Position numbers and translations under genes: made by a program. From positions 62,001-126,000 of the forward strand of contig NZ_WQCG01000002.1 in NCBI RefSeq assembly GCF_013032505.1: a DNA stretch of 64,000 nt. Direction: 5' to 3'. Shown piece by piece: positions 7,930 through 17,089 of this stretch. The notes below the pieces were generated by a model. That model saw only the letters and a program-made list of their open reading frames with translations. It searched no databases and was not told the DNA's origin. Each line of letters starts with the position of its first letter. Position 1 is the first letter of the stretch. Source of the DNA: Ruegeria atlantica (lineage in GTDB: Bacteria; Pseudomonadota; Alphaproteobacteria; Rhodobacterales; Rhodobacteraceae).

Positions 7930-9054
7930 TCAGACCTCCATCACAGAGAAGAAGATCGAGAACAGGGCATCCAACGCGATCACCAGGAAAATGGACTGAA
8001 CGACCGAAGCGGTGGTTCTTTGCCCAACAGACTGGGCTGACCCTTTGACCTGCATTGCCTGCCAGCACGCGATAACGCCGATGACCAAAGCGAAGAAGGG
8101 GGCTTTGATCATTCCAATGGCGAATTGCCAAATACCGGTGTTTTCCTTCAGACGTGTAATGAACATGCCGGGGCTGACGTTCAGGTCAATCCAACTCATC
8201 AATCCGCCGCCGATCAGAGCGGAAATATCTGCGATGAAGCCGAGGATCGGTAGCATGATCAACAGGGCGACGACCCGTGGGATTACCAAAACCTCGATAG
8301 GGTCCAAGCCCAATGTGCGCATTGCATCGATCTCTTCCTGAACCTTCATTGAACCGATCGAGGCCGTAAAGGCCGAGCCTGAACGACCCGCGACAATGAT
8401 CGCGGTCAGCAAGATACCCAACTCACGCAGAACAGAGATCGAGATCAGTTCGACCACGAAAATCTCGGCACCAAATTGCTTTAGCTGGGTCGCACCCTGA
8501 AAAGCCAGCACAACACCGATCAGGAAACCCATAAGTGCAACGATCGGAATGGCCTTGAAGCCGGTCTCTTCCATCTGTGAAACCAGCGCCGCTTTGCGAA
8601 GACGGTGCGGCATCAGAATTGTACGGATAAGGCGATGCAGCGTCAAACCCAGGAAGCCCAGCAGGGATAGCATGTCTTTTCCGGCCTGGGCGGTGCGTTC
8701 CCCGACGCTTGCAACCCAGTCGGTAAAACTACGTTTTTCAGTTGCCACACCGGGGTCGTCGGGAATGTTTTCCGCCACGGTCTCTAAAAGCGCGGAATGG
8801 GCGGGCTTTAACCCTTCATAACGTACGGTAGCGCCACTTGCCTTTGCGCGGCGCGCAACATCGGCAATCAGCCATGCGCCACCGGTATCCAGTGCACCGA
8901 CTTCCGAAAGATCGACGGTCAGCGTGTCACTACCCGCGCGAAACCCTTCAAACACCTTTTCAACCGTGTCCAGGGATTGGGTCAGCAGATCACCCGAAAC
9001 CCGCAGGTAAACGCCGTTGGCGTCACGGTCCGACTGTATCACTGGCTGCGTCAT
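7930..9054 (-). CDS. MlaE-type permease with N-terminal STAS domain
   Basis: 374 residues from ATG 9054 (a TTG at 9072 would add six residues). The first ~110 residues form a STAS fold (VDLSEVGALDTGGAWLIADV, split), the domain that is a separate protein (MlaB) in E. coli. The remaining part is an MlaE permease with several membrane helices and the family signatures GAELFVVEL-like, AGRSGSAFTASIGSMKVQEE (coupling region) and EIDAMRTLGLDP. It would form the membrane channel of the lipid transporter with the ATPase and MCE protein downstream. No clear ribosome-binding site precedes the ATG. Fusion of STAS to MlaE is known in alphaproteobacteria. Confidence 0.9.
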   Translation of the reverse strand: MTQPVIQSDRDANGVYLRVSGDLLTQSLDTVEKVFEGFRAGSDTLTVDLSEVGALDTGGAWLIADVARRAKASGATVRYEGLKPAHSALLETVAENIPDDPGVATEKRSFTDWVASVGERTAQAGKDMLSLLGFLGLTLHRLIRTILMPHRLRKAALVSQMEETGFKAIPIVALMGFLIGVVLAFQGATQLKQFGAEIFVVELISISVLRELGILLTAIIVAGRSGSAFTASIGSMKVQEEIDAMRTLGLDPIEVLVIPRVVALLIMLPILGFIADISALIGGGLMSWIDLNVSPGMFITRLKENTGIWQFAIGMIKAPFFALVIGVIACWQAMQVKGSAQSVGQRTTASVVQSIFLVIALDALFSIFFSVMEV

Positions 9055-9349
9055 GTGCGTATGTGATGGCAAAGGACTTTGACCTGCAACGGGTTTTTGC
9101 GAGCTGGCATGTATTTCTTACCGCTCAATTGCGTCGAGGTGACATACACCCACACAAAAGAGTTGGTTGAATGGCATTGGCGCTCCACGGGGCTTGCTGC
9201 TGCAAGACCGTTTCAATTTTCTGTTTCGTTTCCGCTGGTAGGGCGCCCAAAGGGAAAATCCGGAGGGTCGTGACTCAGGTGTTGCCGGGCTTTGCGAACC
9301 AAGACAGAGTTCATTCTGGCAACTGCGATGTGGAATCAGGGAGAGCGAA

Positions 9350-10882
9350 ATGGGGCACGCCAAAAATGTTCTGTTTATCATCATAGACCAGTTGCGCGCC
9401 GATTGCCTGAACGGCGCTTTGGCGGCCCATGTTGATCTGCCGAACTTGCGGTCTTTCATGGCCGAGGCCGTTACGTTTGAACGGCATTTTTCGGTGACCA
9501 ATCCCTGCGGCCCATCGAGGGTGTCAATCCTGACTGGGCAATATGCGATGAACCACCGATCAGTTCGCAATGGAACCCCGTTGCGGCACGATACCCCGAA
9601 CGTCGCCACCGAAATGCGTAAGGCGGGCTATCTGCCGATGCTGTTTGGGTACACAGATACATCTGCAGATCCGCGTGTGCATGATCACAACGATCCGATC
9701 CTGAAATCCTACGAACACCCAATGGCGGGGTTTCACGAGGTTCTCGAAATGCGGCTGGAAGAGTCCTACCCGTGGCGCGGCCACCTGATGCAGAAAGGCT
9801 ATGAATTCGCGGATTATTGGGACGTCCACAAACCGGTCGCACCGGAGGGATGCCATCCCCAGTTGAACGACCCGGCGATGTACCGGGCTGAAGACAGCGA
9901 CACAGCTTTCCTGACGGATGTGTTTCTCAACGGCATGGCGCCTTTTGTCGGCCAAAACTGGTTTGCGCATCTGACCTATATCCGACCACACCCACCCTTG
10001 GTGGCGCCTGCACCCTACAACGACATGTACGACCCATCGACATTGCCCCGGCCGGAAGGGTTTGCCGATCCGTCGGAAGAACGAGCGATGCACCCGTTTT
10101 TTGGCCCGACAATCGACAATACGGCTGCCGGAGACTTTGTTCTGGGCTTTGACGGGGTTGAGCCAACGCTGGAAAACATCCAAACGCTGCGCGCCGTTTA
10201 TCTGGGCCTTGCGACCGAGGTTGATCATCATGTCGGGCGCGTCGTCCAATTTCTGAAGGATAGCGGTCAATACGACGACACGTTGCTTGTCATCACTGCG
10301 GATCATGGAGAAATGCTGGGTGACAGACACAGCTGGGGCAAAATGTCGGTGTTTGATGCAGCCTATAAAACACCATTGATGATCCGGGACCCGAACAATC
10401 AATCGCGGGCCGGATCAGTGATTTCCGTACCGACGGAATCCGTCGACATAACTCCGACGATATTGGATTGGATTGGTCAGACGATCCCGAATTCAATGGA
10501 TGGCCGGTCGTTACTGCCACTGATGCAAGGACATACCCCTGACGATTGGCGCAGATATTCCTTTAGCGAGTTGGATTTTGCCGAACCTGAGCAACCCACG
10601 ATCTGGCAGCAGGTTTTGGGTACGGGTAATAGCGATTCATGTCTGGGCATCCTGAGGGATGAGCGTTTCACTCTAGTTGAGTTTGCAGCAGATCTTCCGC
10701 CCATTCTGTTCGATAATCAGAATGGTGGAGAGTTGCGGAACTTAGCAAAAGATCCCGAATATACGGCGGTTTTGACGCGCCTAACCCGGCAAATGTTGCG
10801 TCATCGCATGCAAAATATGGATCATACACTGTCTTTGAATTCCATTACTGCGGATGGCCCCAAGACCCAACCCAGGTATTGA
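9350..10882 (+). CDS. Phosphonate monoester hydrolase/phosphodiesterase-like enzyme of the sulfatase fold
   Basis: 510 residues. N-terminal metal-binding DQLRADC, then the formylglycine motif CGPSR (Cys53, C-x-P-x-R), the YIRPHPP segment and the late metal-site motif TADHGEMLGD. Layout and segments such as HRSVRNGTPL and FGYTDTSADPR closely resemble the Rhizobium-type phosphonate monoester hydrolase (PMH), a promiscuous phosphodiester/phosphonate monoester/sulfate ester hydrolase, more than arylsulfatases. It has a good ribosome-binding site (GGGAGAG before the ATG). No signal peptide is visible, so it is likely cytoplasmic. It stands alone between the Mla operon and the kinase gene. A formylglycine-generating enzyme must be encoded elsewhere. 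The true substrate is unknown. Confidence 0.85.
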   Translation: MGHAKNVLFIIIDQLRADCLNGALAAHVDLPNLRSFMAEAVTFERHFSVTNPCGPSRVSILTGQYAMNHRSVRNGTPLRHDTPNVATEMRKAGYLPMLFGYTDTSADPRVHDHNDPILKSYEHPMAGFHEVLEMRLEESYPWRGHLMQKGYEFADYWDVHKPVAPEGCHPQLNDPAMYRAEDSDTAFLTDVFLNGMAPFVGQNWFAHLTYIRPHPPLVAPAPYNDMYDPSTLPRPEGFADPSEERAMHPFFGPTIDNTAAGDFVLGFDGVEPTLENIQTLRAVYLGLATEVDHHVGRVVQFLKDSGQYDDTLLVITADHGEMLGDRHSWGKMSVFDAAYKTPLMIRDPNNQSRAGSVISVPTESVDITPTILDWIGQTIPNSMDGRSLLPLMQGHTPDDWRRYSFSELDFAEPEQPTIWQQVLGTGNSDSCLGILRDERFTLVEFAADLPPILFDNQNGGELRNLAKDPEYTAVLTRLTRQMLRHRMQNMDHTLSLNSITADGPKTQPRY

Positions 10883-10976
10883 AAGCAAAACTCTTGCGGC
10901 GCGTTGTTCCAATCTGTCGCGCTCTTGCCCTCTACACCTGTTGCAGATCCAGTGTTACGCATGTGTCGCGGGGAGG

Positions 10977-12878
10977 ATGGGTTTGGAAATATCCGAGCAA
11001 CAGATAAAGTCTATGACGACAGCTGGTCTGAACCTGATCGGCCAGGCCCTGTCGATCTATGACAGCCAGCTTCGGCTGGTGGTCAGCAATCGCCCGTTTC
11101 AAACGATGTTTGATTTGCCCGACCATCTTGTTCAGCCCGGCGCACTATTCAGCGACACAATCCGATACCTCGCATCCAATGGTGAGTATGGATACGTCGA
11201 TGACGTCGAAGAGGCCGTGGATCTGCGTGTCAATCAGGCTTTGACATTCGAATCTCATTATATCGAACGTATTCGTGCGAACGGTCAGGTTATTTCGGTC
11301 GAGGGTGCCCCCCTACCCAAGGGCGGGTGGGTCGCGGTCTATACTGACATTACCAATACAAAACAGGCTGAAGCCCTGCTGCGTGCCCGATCTGAGGAAC
11401 TTTCTGGCCAGTTGCTCGATCGTGCTGAAGAACTGTCAGCAACGAACAGAAAACTGGCGGCAACCAATTCGGCGCTGGAAGAAGCTAAGCGCCAGTTGAC
11501 CGAGATTGAAGCGCGCACTCGTATGACGACCGAAATGATGCCGGCCCATATTGCGCATTTAGATGCCGATGGCCGCTATGATTACTCCAACCGGCGGCTC
11601 AACTCGGTCATGCCCGGTCGCCCGTCCGAGATTTTGGGCATGCATATTTCTCGAGCGTTGGGCAATGCTGCCTTTACTCGCGTCGAGACGCATTTGCAAA
11701 AGGCCTACGCCGGCGAGACCTCTGTTTTTGAGTTTACCGAAGACCAGGATTCCAGACGAATTCGCGTATCTTTTACGCCTGATGGCGAGGGTGGCGTTTA
11801 CATCATGTCCGTCGACATCACCGAAGAGACACAGGCTCGCGTCGCGCTGCAGCAAACCCGTCGTCGCGCGATGGCTGCACAGATGACAAGCGGGTTGGCG
11901 CATGATTTCTCGAACCTATTGACCATTATCCTGGGCATGCAGTCTCGACTGGAAAAAATGGATTTGTCGGAAGAGGCCTTAGAACTGATCGACGCGACCA
12001 AGCAGACAGCTCGCAGGGGCGGACAATTGCTGAATCGCATTGCCGATATGACTGGCAACCGGACACCTCAGCCAAAAGCGACAGACATGCGCGGGTTGCT
12101 GGAAGATCTGCGCATTCTGGCCTCTCCGTCTTTGCCGCGTGGGGTCGGCCTGTCGGTGGTGAATACGTTGCCGGACAAAGCTCTTATGCTGGATCCCGGA
12201 ATGGTTCAGGACGCCTTGCTGAACCTCGTTTTGAATGCGCGTGACGCTTGTGGCGAAACTGGTCAGATCACAATCAGCGCCCATACTGTTGGGGGAATTT
12301 GGACTGAAATCACCGTGTCAGACACTGGTCCCGGGTTTTCGAAAGACGCATTGCGTAAGGCCTTGAACCCGTTTTTTACAACCAAAGGCGATAAAGGCTC
12401 GGGTCTTGGTCTGCCGATGGTCTACGACACAGTTAAGCTGGCCGGGGGCGATCTGAGCCTGCGTAATACTCCGTCAGGTGCATCGGTCATTTTGCGCATG
12501 CCGTACCGCGCGGCCCCTCCGGTACAAGAAGGGTTGGTATTGTTGGTTGAAGACAGCGATGAACTGCGCAGCCAGTTTCGGGACATGTTGGTCGACATCG
12601 GGTTCGCGGTGATCGAGGCGACCTCTTATGACGAGGCCGTTGCCCTGGCAAAAGATGTTAAAGACATTGCTTTGGTGCTGTCCGATATACGTCTTGAAGG
12701 GCATGGGACGGGATTGGACCTTTTGGCCACGTTAGAGCCTGATTTGCCCCGCATCCTTATGACATCGTTACCCTATTCCGATCCGTTGCATCGCGAGGCG
12801 TTGAAACGCGCGCCGGTGCTACGTAAACCTTTCACTCGGGCGCAGCTGTCGGCCCTGATCCGAGACGAGGCAGCCTGA
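10977..12878 (+). CDS. Soluble PAS-containing hybrid histidine kinase
   Basis: About 633 residues. No membrane segment is visible. In order: a PAS domain (residues ~15-125), a coiled-coil linker (~125-185), a second PAS-like domain (~185-295), a HisKA dimerisation domain with phospho-acceptor His309 in GLAHDFSN, an HATPase domain (NLVLNARDACG; DTGPGF; GSGLGLPMV) and a C-terminal receiver with EDSDE, Asp570 in LSDIRL and the RKPF lysine. The start is uncertain. ATG 10977 touches a strong GGGAGG; TTG 10983 has better spacing from it; the ATG at 11013 is a third option. The stop overlaps the start of the response-regulator gene, so the two form one signalling unit. The signal is unknown. Confidence 0.85.
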   Translation: MGLEISEQQIKSMTTAGLNLIGQALSIYDSQLRLVVSNRPFQTMFDLPDHLVQPGALFSDTIRYLASNGEYGYVDDVEEAVDLRVNQALTFESHYIERIRANGQVISVEGAPLPKGGWVAVYTDITNTKQAEALLRARSEELSGQLLDRAEELSATNRKLAATNSALEEAKRQLTEIEARTRMTTEMMPAHIAHLDADGRYDYSNRRLNSVMPGRPSEILGMHISRALGNAAFTRVETHLQKAYAGETSVFEFTEDQDSRRIRVSFTPDGEGGVYIMSVDITEETQARVALQQTRRRAMAAQMTSGLAHDFSNLLTIILGMQSRLEKMDLSEEALELIDATKQTARRGGQLLNRIADMTGNRTPQPKATDMRGLLEDLRILASPSLPRGVGLSVVNTLPDKALMLDPGMVQDALLNLVLNARDACGETGQITISAHTVGGIWTEITVSDTGPGFSKDALRKALNPFFTTKGDKGSGLGLPMVYDTVKLAGGDLSLRNTPSGASVILRMPYRAAPPVQEGLVLLVEDSDELRSQFRDMLVDIGFAVIEATSYDEAVALAKDVKDIALVLSDIRLEGHGTGLDLLATLEPDLPRILMTSLPYSDPLHREALKRAPVLRKPFTRAQLSALIRDEAA

Positions 12879-13576
12879 TGACCCAGCCATTAGTTACTAT
12901 TGTCGATGATGAGCCCGAAATTCGGCGCATTCTCACCGACGCACTTGAAGAGGCTGGTTTCCGAACCCAGAGTTTTGCGCGTGCGCGGGAATTTGAGGCC
13001 TCGCTCAAACGGGTCACGCCTGATGTGTGTCTGGTTGATTTGTCCTTGCCCGACACGGACGGGCTTGCGTTGGTACACCGACTGGCGCTGGAGCAAGGAG
13101 CTGCGGTCATCATTATCTCTGGTCGCGCGCAGGTGCAGGATCGAGTTACAGGTTTGGAATTGGGGGCGGACGACTATATCACTAAGCCGTTCGACCCGGC
13201 CGAAGTCGTGGCGCGCATTCGTGCGAGGTTGCGATCCCCCAGGGTGCAGACAACACAATCTGACGTCGCGCGTTTCAATGGCTGGACGGCCTACTTTGAC
13301 CGTTACATCCTGGAAGACGACTCCGGTGCCGAAACCCCGTTCAGCCATGCAGAGGGAGAAGTCTTGAGGTTGTTTCTGGAAAGTCCCAAACGCTTGATCA
13401 GCCGCGCTCAGATGCAGGAAGCGCTGGGCGGCGCTGCCGGGGACAGCTTTGATCGCGCGATGGATGTCAGAATCTCCCGGTTGCGAACCAAATTGGGGGA
13501 AGACCCCAAAAACCCTCGCTTGATCAAGACTATATATGGTGCCGGATATATTTTTTTGGGCGATGTTGAATGGTAG
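12878..13576 (+). CDS. OmpR-family response regulator
   Basis: 232 residues. Receiver domain with the acidic pair DDEPE, phospho-acceptor Asp54 (LVDLSLPD) and the KPF lysine, then a C-terminal winged helix (SRAQMQEALGG; DVRISRLRTKLGEDP; IKTIYGAGYIF). Its ATG overlaps the kinase stop (TGATG). It is the probable DNA-binding output of the hybrid kinase. The gene ends 71 bp before the convergent end of the type I secretion operon, so that operon is a possible but unproven target. Confidence 0.92.
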   Translation: MTQPLVTIVDDEPEIRRILTDALEEAGFRTQSFARAREFEASLKRVTPDVCLVDLSLPDTDGLALVHRLALEQGAAVIIISGRAQVQDRVTGLELGADDYITKPFDPAEVVARIRARLRSPRVQTTQSDVARFNGWTAYFDRYILEDDSGAETPFSHAEGEVLRLFLESPKRLISRAQMQEALGGAAGDSFDRAMDVRISRLRTKLGEDPKNPRLIKTIYGAGYIFLGDVEW

Positions 13577-13647
13577 CTTTTGGCCAAAACGACGTCCGGC
13601 TGCGCAAAAATCTGCGGCATCGATTCAGCATTTTCCTCTGCGCTGGA

Positions 13648-14958
13648 TTATTCACGAAGTGCGCGATCCTTGATCTTTATCACCGGTTGCAAAATGTAAT
13701 CCAGAACCGTTTTTTTGCCGGATAAAATATCAACCTCCGCAATCATCCCGGGAATGATCTCGACTGCCACGCCACTTGCGTCCAGGATCGCGTGGCGTGT
13801 TTGAATTTCGATGACAAACACCTCTTCGTTATTGCGTTCCGGTCTCGTGATTGTGTTTGCGCCTATGCGGGTAATCTCTCCGTCCAACGCGCCATAACGC
13901 GCAAAGTCATAGGCGGTAATTTTTACCTTAACAGGCTGACCTGCGTGCAAAAAAGCAATGTCTTCGGGGCGAACATAGGCCTCGACCAGAAGCCTATCAT
14001 CCAGTGGAACAATCTCGATCAGCTCTTCGCCGCTACGGGCCAAACCGCCAATCGTGGTACGGTGAACGCGATTAACGACTCCGCGTGCCGGCGATTTTAT
14101 CTGTGCTCGGTCGGCGCGGTCTTGCAGCGCCGGTAGAGACGGTCGAAGTGCTACGAGTTCCGCCGTTGTTACAGCAAGGTCGGTCAGGGCTGCGCTCCGG
14201 AACCTGCTATGTGCGGCTTGAATACGATCGTCGATTTCTTCGAGGCCGGTTTTCAACCTGTTGGTTGCCGCCACCGCACGGACTTTGCGACCTTCCCATT
14301 CGGCGGCGCTGCGGCGCAGCGACAAAAGGGTCGTTGTGGGTTCCATCTGCTTTTTCACCAAAGGAGTCATTATCGTGCGTTCTTCGGCCAGAATTTCGAG
14401 TGTCGCTTCAGCCGTAACCTGGTCTGCCAATCCTTCCTCATACTCGCGATGGCGCTGTTCTCGTTGCCGCTCCAGAATGGCGATTTCAGCAGCCAGTTCC
14501 GTCTGGCGACCTTGATACAAAGCGGTTTCGGACCTCACAACTTCTGGAGCCCCATTGGTGAGCTTTTTTGAAAATGTAAGCTGGGTGCGGTCAATCTCTG
14601 CCTGCAATCGTTGAGCACGTGCCATCAAACCGAAGGCTCTCTGTTGTTCCTGACTTAACTGGCTGTTGATCTGCGTTGTGTCGAACTCCATCAGAAGCGT
14701 TCCTTTGTCGACGACCATTCCTTCTGAGACGTACAAGGATTGCAAAACGCCAGGTTCGGTTGCTTCAATCAATTGAACGTCCGCTGACGGCACAATCCGG
14801 CCATCTACGCGCGTCACGTCGTCCAGTTCCGTTACATATGCCCAAAAACCAGCGGACACGAGACAGGTAAAGATAACAACCAACAAGAGAGACTCCCCCA
14901 GCGGAGATCTGCCCCGCATTTCTCTCGCCATTTTCGCCAGGTCAGGATGCCGCGACAT
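13648..14958 (-). CDS. HlyD-family type I secretion periplasmic adaptor (first system)
   Basis: 436 residues. A short cytoplasmic head and one membrane helix (residues ~20-42, LLLVVIFTCLVSAGFWAYV) are followed by a lipoyl/barrel-sandwich half (VDGRIVPSADVQLIEATEPG), a long coiled coil, the second sandwich half (IKSPARGVVNRV) and a C-terminal beta-barrel. It links the ABC exporter to the TolC-like channel. It is the last gene of the adhesin operon and overlaps the exporter gene by 17 bp. LapC is the nearest described role by context. Confidence 0.92.
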   Translation of the reverse strand: MSRHPDLAKMAREMRGRSPLGESLLLVVIFTCLVSAGFWAYVTELDDVTRVDGRIVPSADVQLIEATEPGVLQSLYVSEGMVVDKGTLLMEFDTTQINSQLSQEQQRAFGLMARAQRLQAEIDRTQLTFSKKLTNGAPEVVRSETALYQGRQTELAAEIAILERQREQRHREYEEGLADQVTAEATLEILAEERTIMTPLVKKQMEPTTTLLSLRRSAAEWEGRKVRAVAATNRLKTGLEEIDDRIQAAHSRFRSAALTDLAVTTAELVALRPSLPALQDRADRAQIKSPARGVVNRVHRTTIGGLARSGEELIEIVPLDDRLLVEAYVRPEDIAFLHAGQPVKVKITAYDFARYGALDGEITRIGANTITRPERNNEEVFVIEIQTRHAILDASGVAVEIIPGMIAEVDILSGKKTVLDYILQPVIKIKDRALRE

Positions 14959-17089
14959 TCAGGTGTCTCCCTGTCATACGCGCACGTTGGGTCAGCATGC
15001 TCTTCGGGCCATCGGCACCGACCCGGCCGCGTTCGATCACAATGACCCTGTCAACCAGATCAAGCAGGCTGGTGCGGTGCGTGACGATTACCATTGTAGA
15101 ATTTTTTGTTTCCTGTTTCAGACGCTTGATGACCTCGGCTTCGGTTTTTACGTCCATTGCACTGGTCGGTTCATCAAACAGCATGACCGGTGGCTGTCCA
15201 ATCAGCGCTCGGGCAAGGGCAATAGCTTGACGCTGGCCGCCCGATATTCCCTCGCCACGTTCAGCCAGTTGCTGGTCATAACCGTTGGGGCAGTGCGCGA
15301 CGAAATCTTCAACCCCGGCTACTTGACCGGCCCTGATCAAATCCTGATCCCTGGGCCGGATCGCGCCACTGGCAATGTTGTCGCGAATTGAGCCAGAAAA
15401 CAGCCAAACATCCTGCAAGACCGAACCAATATTGCGACGTAAATCGCTGGGGTCGATTTGTCGGATATCGACCCCATCCAGCATAACCGAACCCGCCTTC
15501 GGTTCGAACAGTCCCAACATCAGACGCGCGATGGTGCTTTTACCGGATCCGATCGCGCCCAAAATTGCGACTTTTTCACCTTGTTCTATGTCGAATGAGA
15601 CCCCTGAAAGGGCATCCTCGACTTGGTCCGGATAGGCAAAATGCACGTCCTTGAATGAAATTCGGCCGTCCACGTGCGGTCGGCTGACCCAATTGCGCCC
15701 TTCGGGCCGCTCATTTTCCGCCTGCATCAAAGCGTTCAGATTTCGATACGCGCTGCGCGCCTGATTCACGCGTGTGAGTGTCTGGGCAAGTTGTCCAAGC
15801 GGCGCTAGTGCCCGTCCAGTCAGCATCACGGACGCAATAAGCGCGCCCATACTTGCCTGACCTTCTGTGATCAGAAAAACACCATAGAAAACAATCAGAA
15901 CCTGCGCCGCCTGTTGCGTGAAACCCGTCAGATTTAATGCGAATTGAGTAACTGTTCGGCTGCGGATTCCATGTGTGGATTGTCGCTCAATTGCATCTTC
16001 CCATCGCGCACGCATTTGTCTGGCGGCAGCAGTTGTTTTGATGGTCTCAAGACCGGAAACTGTTTCGACAAGAACGGATTGTTTTGACTGCCCGTCCGCA
16101 AAACTCTTTTCAGCCAACCGCGATAGCATTGGTTGAACCGCCAATCCCGCAAACAAAACAATCGGTACGGCGAGGGCAGGTATCAGCGCCAATGGTCCTC
16201 CAACGAGGTGGATGACCAAAATGAAAACGGCAATGAAAGGCAGGTCCACAAGAGCGACCAAAGTCGCCGAGGTAAAGAACTCGCGCAGTGTTTCAAACTC
16301 GCGGATCGTGCTGGCCATAGCGCCGGTCGAACCAGTCCGGGATTTCATTTTGATGTTCAGAACCTGATCAAAAACGCGTCGGCCCATGAACATATCGGCC
16401 TTTTGCCCGGCCCGATCTATGAACCCGGCGCGCAAGAGTTTGAGGATGAAATCGAAAACGAGGGCAAGCCCGACTCCTGCGGTCAATGCGATAAGGGATT
16501 CCGTTGCTTCATTCGGAAGAACCCTGTCATAGACGACCATTATAAAAACTGAGGTGGAAAGGCCCAGCAAATTAGCAACCGCAGCGGCAAGCGCCACTTG
16601 CGCATAAGACCAGCGGTTTGCCAGCATGGCCGACCAAAACCAATGCCCGGAAGCAGTCTTGTTTCGGTTAGACGTTTCCTTAATGTGGTTGCGCCGAAAC
16701 AAAAATGCGTATCCGGTGTAGCATTTCCCTATTGCGTCTTCTTCCACCTCTCCGATGCCCTCACCTATCGTGGGGTCAAAAATCAGAAGAAGACCGTTCG
16801 AGCTGCGCCCGTGAAACACAACTGCTTTGTCGTTCTCCAGAAGCAATATCGCGGGAACCAGAGTGTCGTCGAAATGCGCTAGCTTTCGTGAACCAAACCC
16901 TGCCTGCAACCCAGCATTATGGGCCACTTCAATGACGTCCCGCTCGGTCAGGTGGCCTGCTGCGCCGGATTGCCCCGCGTGAAGAGCCGCGATTGTGAGC
17001 GAGCGATCAAGATGCGAAGCCACATGCAGCAGGCAGGTTTCCAATTGGGAAAGCTCTTGTGCAACTGCCGAGGAATTCAATTCGGCCAT
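14942..17089 (-). CDS. LapB-like type I secretion ABC exporter with C39-like domain
   Basis: 715 residues. The N-terminal ~125 residues resemble a C39 peptidase-like domain without the catalytic Cys/His arrangement, i.e. a substrate-docking CLD domain as in HlyB/LapB. Then comes a six-helix ABC membrane domain (residues ~165-440). The ATPase domain has Walker A GAIGSGKST, signature ISGGQRQ, Walker B VMLFDEPTSAMD and the VTHR switch histidine. This is the inner-membrane motor exporting the adhesin encoded at the head of the operon. Its start overlaps the TolC-like gene by 13 bp. Confidence 0.93.
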   Translation of the reverse strand: MAELNSSAVAQELSQLETCLLHVASHLDRSLTIAALHAGQSGAAGHLTERDVIEVAHNAGLQAGFGSRKLAHFDDTLVPAILLLENDKAVVFHGRSSNGLLLIFDPTIGEGIGEVEEDAIGKCYTGYAFLFRRNHIKETSNRNKTASGHWFWSAMLANRWSYAQVALAAAVANLLGLSTSVFIMVVYDRVLPNEATESLIALTAGVGLALVFDFILKLLRAGFIDRAGQKADMFMGRRVFDQVLNIKMKSRTGSTGAMASTIREFETLREFFTSATLVALVDLPFIAVFILVIHLVGGPLALIPALAVPIVLFAGLAVQPMLSRLAEKSFADGQSKQSVLVETVSGLETIKTTAAARQMRARWEDAIERQSTHGIRSRTVTQFALNLTGFTQQAAQVLIVFYGVFLITEGQASMGALIASVMLTGRALAPLGQLAQTLTRVNQARSAYRNLNALMQAENERPEGRNWVSRPHVDGRISFKDVHFAYPDQVEDALSGVSFDIEQGEKVAILGAIGSGKSTIARLMLGLFEPKAGSVMLDGVDIRQIDPSDLRRNIGSVLQDVWLFSGSIRDNIASGAIRPRDQDLIRAGQVAGVEDFVAHCPNGYDQQLAERGEGISGGQRQAIALARALIGQPPVMLFDEPTSAMDVKTEAEVIKRLKQETKNSTMVIVTHRTSLLDLVDRVIVIERGRVGADGPKSMLTQRARMTGRHLNVAAS

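Noticed and set aside
13578..13589. TTTTGGCCAAAA palindrome as a terminator between the response regulator and HlyD genes
   Set aside because: Only six pairs without room for a loop and no T-run after it; more likely chance or a weak binding site.
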